This document shows, piece after piece, positions 29,183 through 38,741 of a stretch of 64,000 bases of DNA; the stretch's first letter is position 1, and each line of letters begins with the position of its first letter. The position numbers were made by a program, and so were the translations under genes. This stretch comes from Myroides profundi. GTDB lineage: Bacteria; Bacteroidota; Bacteroidia; Flavobacteriales; Flavobacteriaceae. The stretch lies in the NCBI RefSeq assembly GCF_000833025.1, contig NZ_CP010817.1:1550001-1614000 (forward strand), written 5' to 3'. The notes beneath the pieces were generated by a model. It did no database searches and was not told the origin of the DNA. It saw only the letters and a list, made by a program, of their open reading frames with translations.

Positions 29183-30508
29183 ATGGAGTATTTAGGCCAA
29201 GTATTATTTTTACTTCTTTTAGTTGTTGGGTTTGGATTCTTTATTAAAAATATAAAGAAGCTAGTCCGCAACATCAAAATAGGAAGAGATATCGATCGAA
29301 CAGATAATCCTTCAGCACGTTGGAAAAACATGATCCGCGTAGCTTTAGGACAGTCTAAGATGGTAAAAAGACCTATCCCAGCTATCTTACATATTTTTGT
29401 ATATGTAGGTTTTGTGATTATTAATATTGAGATGTTAGAAATCATCGTTGATGGTTTGTTTGGTACACATCGAGTGTTTAGCTTCTTAGGTGTAGGCTAT
29501 GATGCATTAATTGGAATCTTTGAAGTATTAGCTTTCTTAGTTATCTTTGGAGTTATTGTATTCTGGATTCGTAGAAATGTAATAAAACTTAGACGTTTTA
29601 ATCAACCAGAAATGGAAGGTTGGGCTAAGCGTGATGCGAATAATATTATCTACATTGAGACTGTGTTGATGTGTTTCTTTTTAATTATGAACGCTGCAGA
29701 TTACTATCTTCAGAGTATCGGTTATACACATTATACAGCAGTAGGATCATTCCCTATTTCTAGTTTTATCAGTCCTATATTTGATGGAGTTAATCCTGCA
29801 ACAGTTGCATTCATTGAGCGTTTTTGTTGGTGGGGACACATAGTAGGGGTGATGTTGTTTATGAATTATTTATATTATTCAAAACACTTACACATCTTCT
29901 TAGCATTCCCAAATACATATTATGCTAATTTACAACCTCAAGGAGAGTTTAATAACTTAGAGTCTGTTAAGAAAGAAGTTTCTTTAATGATGGATCCTAA
30001 TGCAGATCCATACGCTGCTCCAGCAGAACCAGTGGGGGAACCAGAGAAATTCGGTGCTCAAGATGTAATGGATTTAAACTGGGTACAGTTATTAAATGCT
30101 TATTCTTGTACTGAGTGTGGGCGTTGTACATCTTCTTGTCCTCAAAATACGACAGGTAAAAAGCTATCTCCACGTAAGATTATGATGTCTACTCGTGACC
30201 GTTTAGAGGATGTAAGTAAGATATTAGATGCGAACAATGGTCAGTTTGTAGATGATGGTAAGACATTGTTAAACGACTATATCACACCAGAAGAATTATG
30301 GGCTTGTAATACATGTAATGCATGTGTAGAAGAATGTCCTATAGACATTAGTCCACTTTCTATCATTATGGATATGCGTCGTTTCCTAGTTATGGAACAA
30401 AGTGCCGCTCCTGTAGAGTTAAACAACATGATGCAAAATGTTGAGAATAATGCTGCTCCATGGCAATATAGCCAAATGGACAGATTAAACTGGAAAGACG
30501 AAAACTAA
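29183..30508 (+). CDS. Membrane (Fe-S)-binding protein, HdrD/GlpC-like
   Basis: 441 residues. A membrane part with about six hydrophobic segments (1-25, 75-130, 155-180, 210-245 regions) containing His residues precedes a ferredoxin-type domain with two [4Fe-4S] motifs: 'CTECGRCTSSCPQNT' near residue 309 and 'CNTCNACVEECP' near 375. The final ~45 residues are polar. This fits a membrane quinone-linked Fe-S electron carrier that pairs with a CCG-domain subunit, and such a gene follows after 51 bases. Electron donor is not evident; ETF or lactate/glycerol-type oxidation are possibilities. Confidence 0.85.
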   Translation: MEYLGQVLFLLLLVVGFGFFIKNIKKLVRNIKIGRDIDRTDNPSARWKNMIRVALGQSKMVKRPIPAILHIFVYVGFVIINIEMLEIIVDGLFGTHRVFSFLGVGYDALIGIFEVLAFLVIFGVIVFWIRRNVIKLRRFNQPEMEGWAKRDANNIIYIETVLMCFFLIMNAADYYLQSIGYTHYTAVGSFPISSFISPIFDGVNPATVAFIERFCWWGHIVGVMLFMNYLYYSKHLHIFLAFPNTYYANLQPQGEFNNLESVKKEVSLMMDPNADPYAAPAEPVGEPEKFGAQDVMDLNWVQLLNAYSCTECGRCTSSCPQNTTGKKLSPRKIMMSTRDRLEDVSKILDANNGQFVDDGKTLLNDYITPEELWACNTCNACVEECPIDISPLSIIMDMRRFLVMEQSAAPVELNNMMQNVENNAAPWQYSQMDRLNWKDEN

Positions 30509-30559
30509 ACATTAACTATCATAATCCTTTTCTAGGATTATCTCAATAAACACAAGATT

Positions 30560-31351
30560 ATGTCAGCAAATTTAGTTGTGCCTACCATGGCCGAAATGAT
30601 GGCAAGAGGAGAACAACCAGAAGTATTATTCTGGGTTGGTTGTTCTGGAAGTTTTGACGATAGAGCAAAAAAGATTACAAAAGCATTCGTAAAGATATTA
30701 AATAAAGCAAACGTATCATTTGCTGTACTTGGTACAGAAGAAGGATGTACTGGGGATCCAGCAAAGAGAGCAGGGAATGAGTTTGCATTCCAAATGCAAG
30801 CAATGATGAATATCCAAGTATTAGATGGATATGAAATTAAAAAAATCGTAACTGCTTGTCCTCACTGCTTTAATACACTTAAGAATGAGTACCCTGATTT
30901 GGGTGGTAAATATGAAGTTGTACACCATACTCAATTCTTGAAGTCACTTTTAGATGATGGAAGATTGACTATAGAAGGTGGGCAATTTAAAGGGAAGAGA
31001 ATTACTTTCCACGATCCATGTTATTTAGGACGTGCTAATCAAGTTTATGAAGCTCCGCGTCAATTGATTGAAAAATTAGATGCAGAGTTAGTAGAAATGA
31101 AACGCTCTAGACAAAATGGTTTCTGCTGTGGTGCTGGAGGTGCTCAACTTTTTAAAGAACCAGAACATGGTGATAAAGAAGTGCATGTAGAGCGTACAGA
31201 AGAGGCTATAGGGACTAATGCAGAGATTATCGCTGCTGGATGTCCTTTCTGTAATACAATGCTTACAGATGGAGTGAAATTTAAAGAAAAAGAAAGCTCA
31301 GTAAAAGTACTAGACGTAGCTGAGTTAATCGCAAACGCAGAAGATTTATAA
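30560..31351 (+). CDS. CCG-domain heterodisulfide-reductase-like subunit
   Basis: 263 residues with two cysteine-rich CCG modules. The first has 'VGCSGSF' (28), 'GCTGDPAKR' (63) and 'ACPHCFNTL' (98); the second has 'HDPCYLGR' (150), 'FCCGAGG' (187) and 'GCPFCNTM' (227). Such modules bind an unusual Fe-S cluster in HdrB/HdrD, GlpC, LutA and related proteins. With the upstream membrane Fe-S protein it should form one enzyme at the inner membrane. Which redox substrate is handled is unknown. Confidence 0.88.
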   Translation: MSANLVVPTMAEMMARGEQPEVLFWVGCSGSFDDRAKKITKAFVKILNKANVSFAVLGTEEGCTGDPAKRAGNEFAFQMQAMMNIQVLDGYEIKKIVTACPHCFNTLKNEYPDLGGKYEVVHHTQFLKSLLDDGRLTIEGGQFKGKRITFHDPCYLGRANQVYEAPRQLIEKLDAELVEMKRSRQNGFCCGAGGAQLFKEPEHGDKEVHVERTEEAIGTNAEIIAAGCPFCNTMLTDGVKFKEKESSVKVLDVAELIANAEDL

Positions 31352-31354
31352 AAT

Positions 31355-31840
31355 ATGTTTAAACCATTTGAAGAAATGCCTGATCATTCGAGAGTTTGGA
31401 TTTACCAATCTAATCGTAAGTTCTCAGATGAAGAGGTTCAAGATATAGATAAGGATTTAGCTGCTTTTACAGCAGAGTGGGCAGCGCATGCTACACCATT
31501 AGAATCTTCTTATAAGATATTTTACAATAGATTTATTGTATTAACAGTAGATCAAGATATACACCCTGCTTCAGGATGTTCAATAGATGCTTCAGTTCGT
31601 GTGATTCAAGATATTGAACAAAAGTATAATGTAGACTTACTAGATAAGATGAATGTTACTTATAAAACAGGAGAATTCATCGCTTTTAAAACTTTATTAG
31701 AATTTAAAGATTTAGTAAAGTCTAAGTCTGTATCAGCTAATACGATTGTATTCAATAATTTAGTAAATGATTTAGGAGAGTTTAGAGAATTTTGGGAAGT
31801 TCCAGCATCTGAAAGTTGGCATTCACGTTTTTTTAAATAG
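31355..31840 (+). CDS. Conserved hypothetical protein (often misnamed ABC ATPase)
   Basis: 161 residues, starting three bases after the CCG subunit stop, so co-translated. The sequence 'MPDHSRVWIYQSNRKFSDEE' and 'IHPASGCSIDASVRVIQDIE' belongs, as far as I remember, to a Bacteroidota family labelled 'ABC transporter ATPase' in databases. I see no Walker A, Walker B or signature motif, so that name is not supported. The tight coupling to the Fe-S genes suggests an accessory or assembly role, but this is inference. Confidence 0.7.
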   Translation: MFKPFEEMPDHSRVWIYQSNRKFSDEEVQDIDKDLAAFTAEWAAHATPLESSYKIFYNRFIVLTVDQDIHPASGCSIDASVRVIQDIEQKYNVDLLDKMNVTYKTGEFIAFKTLLEFKDLVKSKSVSANTIVFNNLVNDLGEFREFWEVPASESWHSRFFK

Positions 31841-31866
31841 ATTCTAATATTTATATTTACGATATC

Positions 31867-31902
31867 AAAATCACCATCAAATAGACTTTTGATGGTGATT
31901 TT
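31867..31902 (+). terminator. Terminator of amidase/MCE/Fe-S operon
   Basis: Perfect 15-bp arms AAAATCACCATCAAA (31867-31881) and complement (31888-31902), 6-base loop, then T-run. Confidence 0.9.
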
Positions 31903-31924
31903 TTTTGACCTAAAATAAAAACTA

Positions 31925-34795
31925 ATGAAAAGATTGACTGTTGTACTACTTCTTGTAGCTTCTAGTGCGTTTGGACAGGTTAAGTTTAATCAAGCTAGAC
32001 AGAAACAATGGGTAGATAGTGTATATAATACGTTGAATTTAGAGGAAAGAATAGGACAGCTGTTTATGGTTGCGGCTTACTCTAATAAAAATGAGGCTCA
32101 TGTACAGAGTTTAGAGAAACTTGTGCAAGAACAGCATATTGGAGGATTAATCTTCTTTCAAGGTGGACCTGTTCGTCAAGCTGAAATGACTAATCGCTTA
32201 CAGACTTTAAGTAGAATACCTATGCTAGTAGGTATAGATGGTGAGTGGGGACTGAGTATGCGTTTAGAAGATACTTACCGTTTTCCTTATAATATGACAT
32301 TGGGGGCTGTTCAAGATATGGACTTGATTTATCAAGTGGGAGAAGCGATGGCTAAACAAACTAAGCGTTTAGGTATGCAGTTTAACTTTGGACCAGTATT
32401 AGATATTAATATTAATCCAAAGAATCCTATTATCGGAGTGCGTTCTTTTGGTGAGACGAGAGAGATAGTAACAGATAGAGCTAGTGCATTTATGCAAGGA
32501 TATCAAAGTCAAGATATTTTTGCAACAGGAAAACACTTTCCAGGACATGGTGATACGTCTACAGATTCACATCACAAATTACCTGTAATTGACTTTGATA
32601 AAGGACGATTAAATAGAGTTGAATTATATCCGTATAAGAAATTATTTGAAGAAGGACTGTCTAGTGTGATGATAGCCCATCTAAACTTACCTGCTTATGA
32701 ACCTAATGATATTCCTACTTCGTTATCTTATAATATTGTAACGAAGTTGTTGAAAGAAGAATTAGGTTTTGAAGGACTGATCTTTACTGATGCTTTAAAT
32801 ATGAAGGCAGCTGCTAATTATCTAAAGCCAGGGGAAGTTGACTTAGCTGCTTTTAAAGCAGGGAATGACTTATTGCTTTTCTCTGAAGATGTGCCTACTG
32901 CGCTAACGAAGATATTAGATGCTTATAATACAGGAGAAATATCAGAAGAACGCTTATCTCATTCGGTAAAGAAAGTTCTAGCCTACAAGTACAAATCAGG
33001 TATGACAAAGTTCTCTGCTATTGAAACAGGTAGCTTAGTTAAGGACTTGAATGCTCCAGTTTACGATGATTTAAATCAGAAGTTGTATGAAGAAGCAATG
33101 ACTTTAACGAAGAATGAAGATAGGTTAGTTCCTTTTAAGCATTTAGAAAAACAAAAGATAGCTTATGTAAAGTTAGGAGATGATGATGGTAGTCAATTCT
33201 TAAGTATGCTTCAGAATTATGATGATGTAACAGAAATTGCCGGAGATAGTTTAGAAGATTTGTCTGCGTTTACAACTATTATTGTTGGCTATCACAAGGT
33301 GGATAACCCATGGCGTAAGCACGATATGTCAGACACAGAAAAGGCGACTTTACGTAATTTAGCCGCTAGAAAGAATACTGTGTTAGTATCTTTTGCTAAG
33401 CCGTATGCGCTTGAGTCAATGCCTTTAGATAAGGTAAATACTGTGTTAGTAGGGTATCAGAATAATAAATTTGCTCAGCAAGCTGCTGCTCAAGTACTAT
33501 TTGGGGCAATAGGAGCTAAAGGAAAGTTACCAGTTTCTATCAATGGTTCTTTTGCTGTTGGTACAGGACTTAAAACGAAAGCTATTGATCGTTTAGGTTT
33601 TTCTACTGCAGCAAATGAAGGAATGGATCCTGATGTGTTAAATAGAATTGATGCCATTGCTCAAGGAGCTATAGATAAACAATACACACCAGGTATTCAG
33701 GTAGTAGTGACTCGTCATGGTAAAGTAGTATATCAAAAAGCTTTTGGACATCATACTTATGATAATAGCACAAAGGTATTAAATACAGATCTATATGATT
33801 TAGCTTCTTTAACTAAGATCTTAGGAACGTTGCCAGTATTGGTAAAGATGTATGATGATCATAAAGTGAGAATGGAGACTAAACTAGGACAGATGTTGCC
33901 GATGTTTAAACATACAGATAAAGAAGATATCACCTTTAAAGATTTGTTGACACATCAGTCAGGTTTACCAGCTTGGATTCCTTTTTATAAACGCACTCTA
34001 GCAGAGAATAATAGACCTGATCCGAGTTTGTATAGCTTCTTCTACACTCCAGAGTATCCTACTCAAGTGTCAGAGAATTTATATATTAAAAAAGGGTATA
34101 CAAATGAAATTCTACAACAAATAGCAGATTCTAAATTATCTAAAAAGGAATATAAGTATAGTGATTTAGGGTTTATTATGATGAAGGAGTTTGTGGAGAG
34201 TAAATATCACAAGACACTTGATCAAGTAGTGGAAAGTGAGTATTATAATAAGATGGGAGCTTGGCGTTTAACTTATTTGCCATTGCGTAAATTTGACTTG
34301 AATGTAATTCCTCCTACTGAAATAGATAATTATTACCGTTATACCACTGTACAAGGGTATGTGCATGATATGGGAGCAGCTATGCAAGGTGGTGTTGCTG
34401 GGCATGCAGGATTGTTTGGATCAGCATTAGATGTTGCTAAAATGATGCAGTTATATCTGAATAAAGGGGAATATGGAGGTGATCGTTTCTTCTCAGAAGA
34501 TACTTTTAATACATTTAATGAGTGTGCTTATTGTAGTAAAGGTAGTAGAAGGGGAATAGGATTCGATAAACCGCAAAAGCCAGGTTCTCCTGGTCCAACA
34601 TGTGGATGTGCTTCAATGTCTAGTTTTGGACATACTGGGTTTACAGGAACAATGGCTTGGGCTGACCCTGATAAAGATTTAGTATTTGTATTTTTATCTA
34701 ATAGGACTTATCCAGATAGCAATGTAAATAATTTATCAAAAGCTAATATTAGAGAAGATATTCAAAAGGTAATTTACGAGTCTATCATAAAGTAA
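31925..34795 (+). CDS. GH3 (NagZ-type) plus beta-lactamase-fold fusion
   Basis: 956 residues. Signal peptide 1-18. A glycoside hydrolase family 3 domain (about 30-360) carries the NagZ signature 'KHFPGHGDTSTDSHHKLP' near 203 (His-Asp dyad) and 'IFTDALNMKA' with the Asp nucleophile near 288. A linking region (360-570) follows. The C-terminal ~370 residues are a serine beta-lactamase/penicillin-binding fold with 'SLTK' (SxxK, near 626), 'YSD' (near 743) and 'HTG' (near 902). Together they suggest an exported enzyme that removes GlcNAc and acts on peptide or ester bonds of cell-wall fragments. This fusion is known in Bacteroidota; substrates here are inferred. Confidence 0.88.
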   Translation: MKRLTVVLLLVASSAFGQVKFNQARQKQWVDSVYNTLNLEERIGQLFMVAAYSNKNEAHVQSLEKLVQEQHIGGLIFFQGGPVRQAEMTNRLQTLSRIPMLVGIDGEWGLSMRLEDTYRFPYNMTLGAVQDMDLIYQVGEAMAKQTKRLGMQFNFGPVLDININPKNPIIGVRSFGETREIVTDRASAFMQGYQSQDIFATGKHFPGHGDTSTDSHHKLPVIDFDKGRLNRVELYPYKKLFEEGLSSVMIAHLNLPAYEPNDIPTSLSYNIVTKLLKEELGFEGLIFTDALNMKAAANYLKPGEVDLAAFKAGNDLLLFSEDVPTALTKILDAYNTGEISEERLSHSVKKVLAYKYKSGMTKFSAIETGSLVKDLNAPVYDDLNQKLYEEAMTLTKNEDRLVPFKHLEKQKIAYVKLGDDDGSQFLSMLQNYDDVTEIAGDSLEDLSAFTTIIVGYHKVDNPWRKHDMSDTEKATLRNLAARKNTVLVSFAKPYALESMPLDKVNTVLVGYQNNKFAQQAAAQVLFGAIGAKGKLPVSINGSFAVGTGLKTKAIDRLGFSTAANEGMDPDVLNRIDAIAQGAIDKQYTPGIQVVVTRHGKVVYQKAFGHHTYDNSTKVLNTDLYDLASLTKILGTLPVLVKMYDDHKVRMETKLGQMLPMFKHTDKEDITFKDLLTHQSGLPAWIPFYKRTLAENNRPDPSLYSFFYTPEYPTQVSENLYIKKGYTNEILQQIADSKLSKKEYKYSDLGFIMMKEFVESKYHKTLDQVVESEYYNKMGAWRLTYLPLRKFDLNVIPPTEIDNYYRYTTVQGYVHDMGAAMQGGVAGHAGLFGSALDVAKMMQLYLNKGEYGGDRFFSEDTFNTFNECAYCSKGSRRGIGFDKPQKPGSPGPTCGCASMSSFGHTGFTGTMAWADPDKDLVFVFLSNRTYPDSNVNNLSKANIREDIQKVIYESIIK

Positions 34796-34814
34796 ACAGA
34801 AATATGACGTAAAG

Positions 34815-34832
34815 GCGTAGCGATGGCTACGC
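34815..34832 (+). terminator. Terminator after GH3 fusion
   Basis: Stem GCGTAGC (34815-34821) and GCTACGC (34826-34832), loop GATG, followed by a T-run. Confidence 0.8.
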
Positions 34833-35019
34833 TTTTTTTATGAACTGTATTTAGAGCTTAGTTGTTATCTAGTTTGTTATGAGTAAGTTGAATAATTATG
34901 TCATTGTGTTCTTGTGATACAAATAGTAATATCTTGATTTGGTAATTTGTTGATATTGTGCTTGTTAATAGTCAGTATAAATAAGCTAATTAGACTTGTT
35001 AAAAATAAAGTTGTATTTC

Positions 35020-35051
35020 TTTGGTTTTTACTAACATGACCAATACTTTTG
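35020..35051 (+). promoter_or_regulatory. Candidate promoter of TonB receptor operon
   Basis: TTTG (35020-35023), 20 bases, TACTTTTG (35044-35051): exact match to the Bacteroidota consensus, 22 bases before the ATG. I see no clear Fur-type or other palindrome overlapping it. Confidence 0.6.
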
Positions 35052-35073
35052 TTATTTAAAATTAATTTAAATA

Positions 35074-37434
35074 ATGAGACCGTTTAAGGAAGTATTTTTT
35101 TGTTTTTTACTACTTCTGTTACCTTGTTTAGTAAATGCTCAAGGAACTGTAGGTAAAGTAAAAGGAATCGTTTATGATTCACAGAAAACTCCCATTATAG
35201 GAGTATCTGTTTCTATTAAAGGAAGTACAATTGGCGTTCAGACAGATCTAGATGGGAAGTTTGAATTACAGCACACAACAGGACAACATATAATACTGTT
35301 TAATTATGTAGGTATGGTTGAAGAGAGCAGAACTGTTCAATTTAATACAAGTCCAAAATCATTGAGTATTACTATGCAAGATGAGCCTTCTGTATTAGAT
35401 GATGTTGTGGTTAGTGTAAAAGGTAAAGTAGATGCTTTAAAAGAGCAAGCTTTTACAGTAAGCGCTGTAGATATGCAAAAGATAGCTAATAGTACTTATG
35501 ATTTAAATCAAATACTAAACAAAAGTAGCGGTATCAAAGTTAGACAGCAAGGTGGTGTAGGGTCTGATTATAATTTTTCTGTAAACGGAATGTCTGGAAA
35601 AGCAGTTAAGTTTTTTGTAGACGGAGTTCCATTAGAGATGTTAGGTAAAGGAGTGGATATGAATACACTTCCTATTAATATGGCTCAACGTGTAGAGATA
35701 TATAAAGGAGTTGTCCCTGTTCATTTGAGCACTGATGCTATGGGAGGTGCAGTCGATATTATCACGAATGGTAATTCTAAAGATTACTTAGATGCTAGTT
35801 ATATGACTGGATCTTTTAATACCCATAAAGTTAATTTAAATGGACAATTAAAAGATAAGGGTACTGGAATTATAATGAGACTGAATAGTGCTTATAATTA
35901 CTCGGATAATGATTATAAGATGCGTGATATGAAGATCTATAATCCCCAAGCTGAGAAGTATGAATACAGAGATGTAAAACGTTTCAATGATCGCTACAAA
36001 TCTTTATTTGTAATGGCAGAATTGGGAATAGAGGATAAGTCATGGGCTGATATGTTATTCGTAGGAGTGTCACATTCTTTATTTGATAAACAAATTCAGA
36101 CAGGATCTAATCAAGAGATTGTGTATGGAGGAGTGAAGAGAGAAGGAGATGCGAATAATTACTTTTTAAAATATAAGAAGAAAGATCTATTGAACGATCG
36201 CTTTGATATCAATTATTATTTAGGGTATTCTAAGAGTTTAGAAAAAGGAACGGATACTTTAATGAGAAAATACAGTTGGGACGGAAGTTATGTTCCTGCA
36301 GCAGGAAGTGAACTTACTAACCCTTCTTTAAGTAGACAACACAGAGATCGTGTATTCTCTCAATTAACTACAGAGTATAGAATAAGTGATTCTCACAAGT
36401 TTAATTTTAATTATATGTTAGATTATGTGAAGAATCAATCTTATAATTTATTATACGATAAGAGAGAAGATGCTTATCCAACGAAAATGACAAAACAGAT
36501 TTTCTCTATTAACTATCAACAAGATTGGTTTGATAAGAGATGGACTAATGTGTTTTTTGGAAAGTATTACTTAGTTGATTTAGATAAGACTGTCTTTGAC
36601 TCTTCTACACGTAAGGATGTACCTGTTAAAAATCAATCAGGAAATTGGGGATATGGTATAGCGAGTACTTTTAAAATTACCAATGAACTAGGTTTAAAAG
36701 CTTCTTTTGAAAAATCATTCCGTTTATTAGAACCAGAAGAAATATTTGGTGATGGAGTGTCTATTACTAGTAACTTAGCTCTACGTCCTGAGAGCAGTAA
36801 TAACTTCAACTTAGGGGTGTATTATAGCCAGCGTTTTGATGATCACTTCGTACGTTTTGATGCAGCAGGATATATTAGAGATACGAAGGATTATATTTAT
36901 ACAGTACCTAATTTATTCAATAGTACTTTTAAATATGAGAACTTATCTAATATCTTTACTAGAGGAGTAGAAGGAGAATTTAACTACCAGTATAAGAATA
37001 TTCTTAATATCATGGCAAATATTACTTATAACTATGCTTATGACAATACGAAATACGCTAATAATAGTGATAATGTAGAGTCTGCTACTTATAAAAAAGA
37101 AGTGCCAAACCAGCCTTGGTTATATGGTAATATAGATGTTAGTATAGGACAAGATGATTGGTTCCAAAAAGATTCTCGTATTGAGTTAACTTATGGGGTA
37201 TCTATGACAGAGTGGTTCTATAAAAACTGGCAGTCTTATGGAAACAAAAAGAATATTCCAACGATCCCTCGCCAGACATTACACGATGTAGGAATCAATT
37301 ATTCGATAGCAAAAGGGAAGTATAACTTTGCTTTGAATTGTACTAATATTGGAAATGCTCTTGCTTATGACAACTTTAAACTTCAAAAACAAGGTAGAGC
37401 ATTTTATTTCAAATTCAGATATTCTTTAAAATAG
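35074..37434 (+). CDS. TonB-dependent outer-membrane receptor
   Basis: 786 residues. Signal peptide 1-23 (ends LVNAQ). A carboxypeptidase-regulatory-like beta domain follows (about 27-105, 'KVKGIVYDSQKTPIIGVSVS'), then a plug domain ('NQILNKSSGIKVRQQGGVGS', 'FFVDGVPLEML', 'VEIYKGVVPVHLSTDAMGG') and a 22-strand-type barrel to the C-terminus ('FYFKFRYSLK'). It imports a bulky nutrient using TonB energy. The next gene encodes a DUF4374 lipoprotein, a pairing known for siderophore- or heme-type receptors, so iron complexes are a reasonable but unproven substrate. No SusD partner. Confidence 0.93.
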   Translation: MRPFKEVFFCFLLLLLPCLVNAQGTVGKVKGIVYDSQKTPIIGVSVSIKGSTIGVQTDLDGKFELQHTTGQHIILFNYVGMVEESRTVQFNTSPKSLSITMQDEPSVLDDVVVSVKGKVDALKEQAFTVSAVDMQKIANSTYDLNQILNKSSGIKVRQQGGVGSDYNFSVNGMSGKAVKFFVDGVPLEMLGKGVDMNTLPINMAQRVEIYKGVVPVHLSTDAMGGAVDIITNGNSKDYLDASYMTGSFNTHKVNLNGQLKDKGTGIIMRLNSAYNYSDNDYKMRDMKIYNPQAEKYEYRDVKRFNDRYKSLFVMAELGIEDKSWADMLFVGVSHSLFDKQIQTGSNQEIVYGGVKREGDANNYFLKYKKKDLLNDRFDINYYLGYSKSLEKGTDTLMRKYSWDGSYVPAAGSELTNPSLSRQHRDRVFSQLTTEYRISDSHKFNFNYMLDYVKNQSYNLLYDKREDAYPTKMTKQIFSINYQQDWFDKRWTNVFFGKYYLVDLDKTVFDSSTRKDVPVKNQSGNWGYGIASTFKITNELGLKASFEKSFRLLEPEEIFGDGVSITSNLALRPESSNNFNLGVYYSQRFDDHFVRFDAAGYIRDTKDYIYTVPNLFNSTFKYENLSNIFTRGVEGEFNYQYKNILNIMANITYNYAYDNTKYANNSDNVESATYKKEVPNQPWLYGNIDVSIGQDDWFQKDSRIELTYGVSMTEWFYKNWQSYGNKKNIPTIPRQTLHDVGINYSIAKGKYNFALNCTNIGNALAYDNFKLQKQGRAFYFKFRYSLK

Positions 37435-37443
37435 ACATTACAG

Positions 37444-38646
37444 ATGAAAAATAAATCATATACAATCTTATCTATGATCTTATTGCTTATTACAGTAATA
37501 GGATGTAGTAAAGAACCATCTCAGAGTGGTGGTTTTGAAGGAGAAAAAGATTATAAGTATTTCTTATTATCAGCATTGGGAAGTTGGCCTAATACGGTTC
37601 ATTATATTACAGCTACCAATGATGTGACACAAGGAGTTATGGATCTGAATAGAGAAGGTGATGAAATTAACTCTAAAGGAACGTATTCTTATATCGTTAA
37701 GAATGGGTATATCTATAACTATAAAACAGATCAAGGAGTATTTAAAAAGTTCAAATATACAAATGATAAGCTAGTTACAGAGATAGAAGTACCTTTCTCT
37801 TATATTAATGACGTGAGTGCTTATACATGGGCTGATGATAACACTTTGATTCTTTTTGGAGATACAAGTGATATAGAGCGCATCCGATATACAGTTTTTA
37901 ATACAACAAATCTTAAAATAGTAAAACAAGGAGAAGTGTCTGGCCTAGAGCCTTTCCCTCAAGGATATGACCATTATTCAATAGGTTCTGCAGCTTATAT
38001 AGATGGAGTATTGTATTTACAGTACGGTTTTAGAAATGCGAAATGGTTGACACCTAATTTCTATAATATAGCTTCTATTTCATATCCAGATTTTAAAGTA
38101 ATCAAATCAGAAGCAGACACTCGTAGTAGTGGTGCTAGTAATGGTTCTCCTTACTTTAAAACTTCTTTTGTAAAGGATAATGACAGCTTCTACTATAGTT
38201 GTTTTACACGTACAAATTCAGAGGCTAAAGATATTTATCTATTTAGAATTAAGACTGCAGAAGGGGTATTAGATAGATCTTACGAAATTAATTTGACGCA
38301 AGTATTAGGAGGATTAAAACCTGAAACAGCGATGAATTATATAGGAGACAACAAAATGATTATTGGTTATAGAGATCCAGCTAAAGGAGGAAGTTATAAT
38401 GGGAAATACGCTATTATCGACTTAGAGACTAGATCAGTTGTAAGACAGTTGACAGAATTACCTTTAGATGAACCGTATGAACTAGGTTTCTTTGTTCAAG
38501 ATAAGAAAGTCTACTTCGCGATTAATAGTGCAGAAGAAGGAAACTACGTTTGGATTTATGATCTAAAAACAGACAAGGTTACTAAGGGAATGACACTTCC
38601 TGATAAGATATCAGGATTTGCACGTTTCGATAAATTCTATGACTAA
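37444..38646 (+). CDS. DUF4374-like surface lipoprotein
   Basis: 400 residues, nine bases after the TonB receptor. Lipobox VIGC (Cys21). The mature protein is a chain of strand-rich repeats ('YTWADDNTLILFGDTSD', 'YIGDNKMIIGYRDP', 'VYFAINSAEEGNYVWIYDLK') that fits a beta-propeller, as in DUF4374 proteins encoded next to TonB receptors. It probably sits at the outer membrane and cooperates with the receptor in ligand capture. Family from pattern memory; the ligand is unknown. Confidence 0.75.
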   Translation: MKNKSYTILSMILLLITVIGCSKEPSQSGGFEGEKDYKYFLLSALGSWPNTVHYITATNDVTQGVMDLNREGDEINSKGTYSYIVKNGYIYNYKTDQGVFKKFKYTNDKLVTEIEVPFSYINDVSAYTWADDNTLILFGDTSDIERIRYTVFNTTNLKIVKQGEVSGLEPFPQGYDHYSIGSAAYIDGVLYLQYGFRNAKWLTPNFYNIASISYPDFKVIKSEADTRSSGASNGSPYFKTSFVKDNDSFYYSCFTRTNSEAKDIYLFRIKTAEGVLDRSYEINLTQVLGGLKPETAMNYIGDNKMIIGYRDPAKGGSYNGKYAIIDLETRSVVRQLTELPLDEPYELGFFVQDKKVYFAINSAEEGNYVWIYDLKTDKVTKGMTLPDKISGFARFDKFYD

Positions 38647-38713
38647 TAAATTAGAATAATAAGTTTGATTTTTTATAGGAAGGAATATCTTTCTATTAGT
38701 TTGGTTAGGTTTG

Positions 38714-38737
38714 AAGCCACTTCCTTGGGAGTGGCTT
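38714..38737 (+). terminator. Terminator of TonB receptor operon
   Basis: AAGCCACTTCC (38714-38724) and GGAGTGGCTT (38728-38737), one bulged T, followed by eight T on the plus strand. Confidence 0.75.
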
Positions 38738-38741
38738 TTTT

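Noticed and set aside
31355..31840. Naming the gene an ABC transporter ATPase
   Set aside because: No Walker A, Walker B or ABC signature; the label known from databases is not supported by the sequence.
34860..35073. Fur box upstream of the TonB receptor
   Set aside because: I looked for a 19-bp GATAAT-type palindrome and found none convincing; iron control remains unproven.
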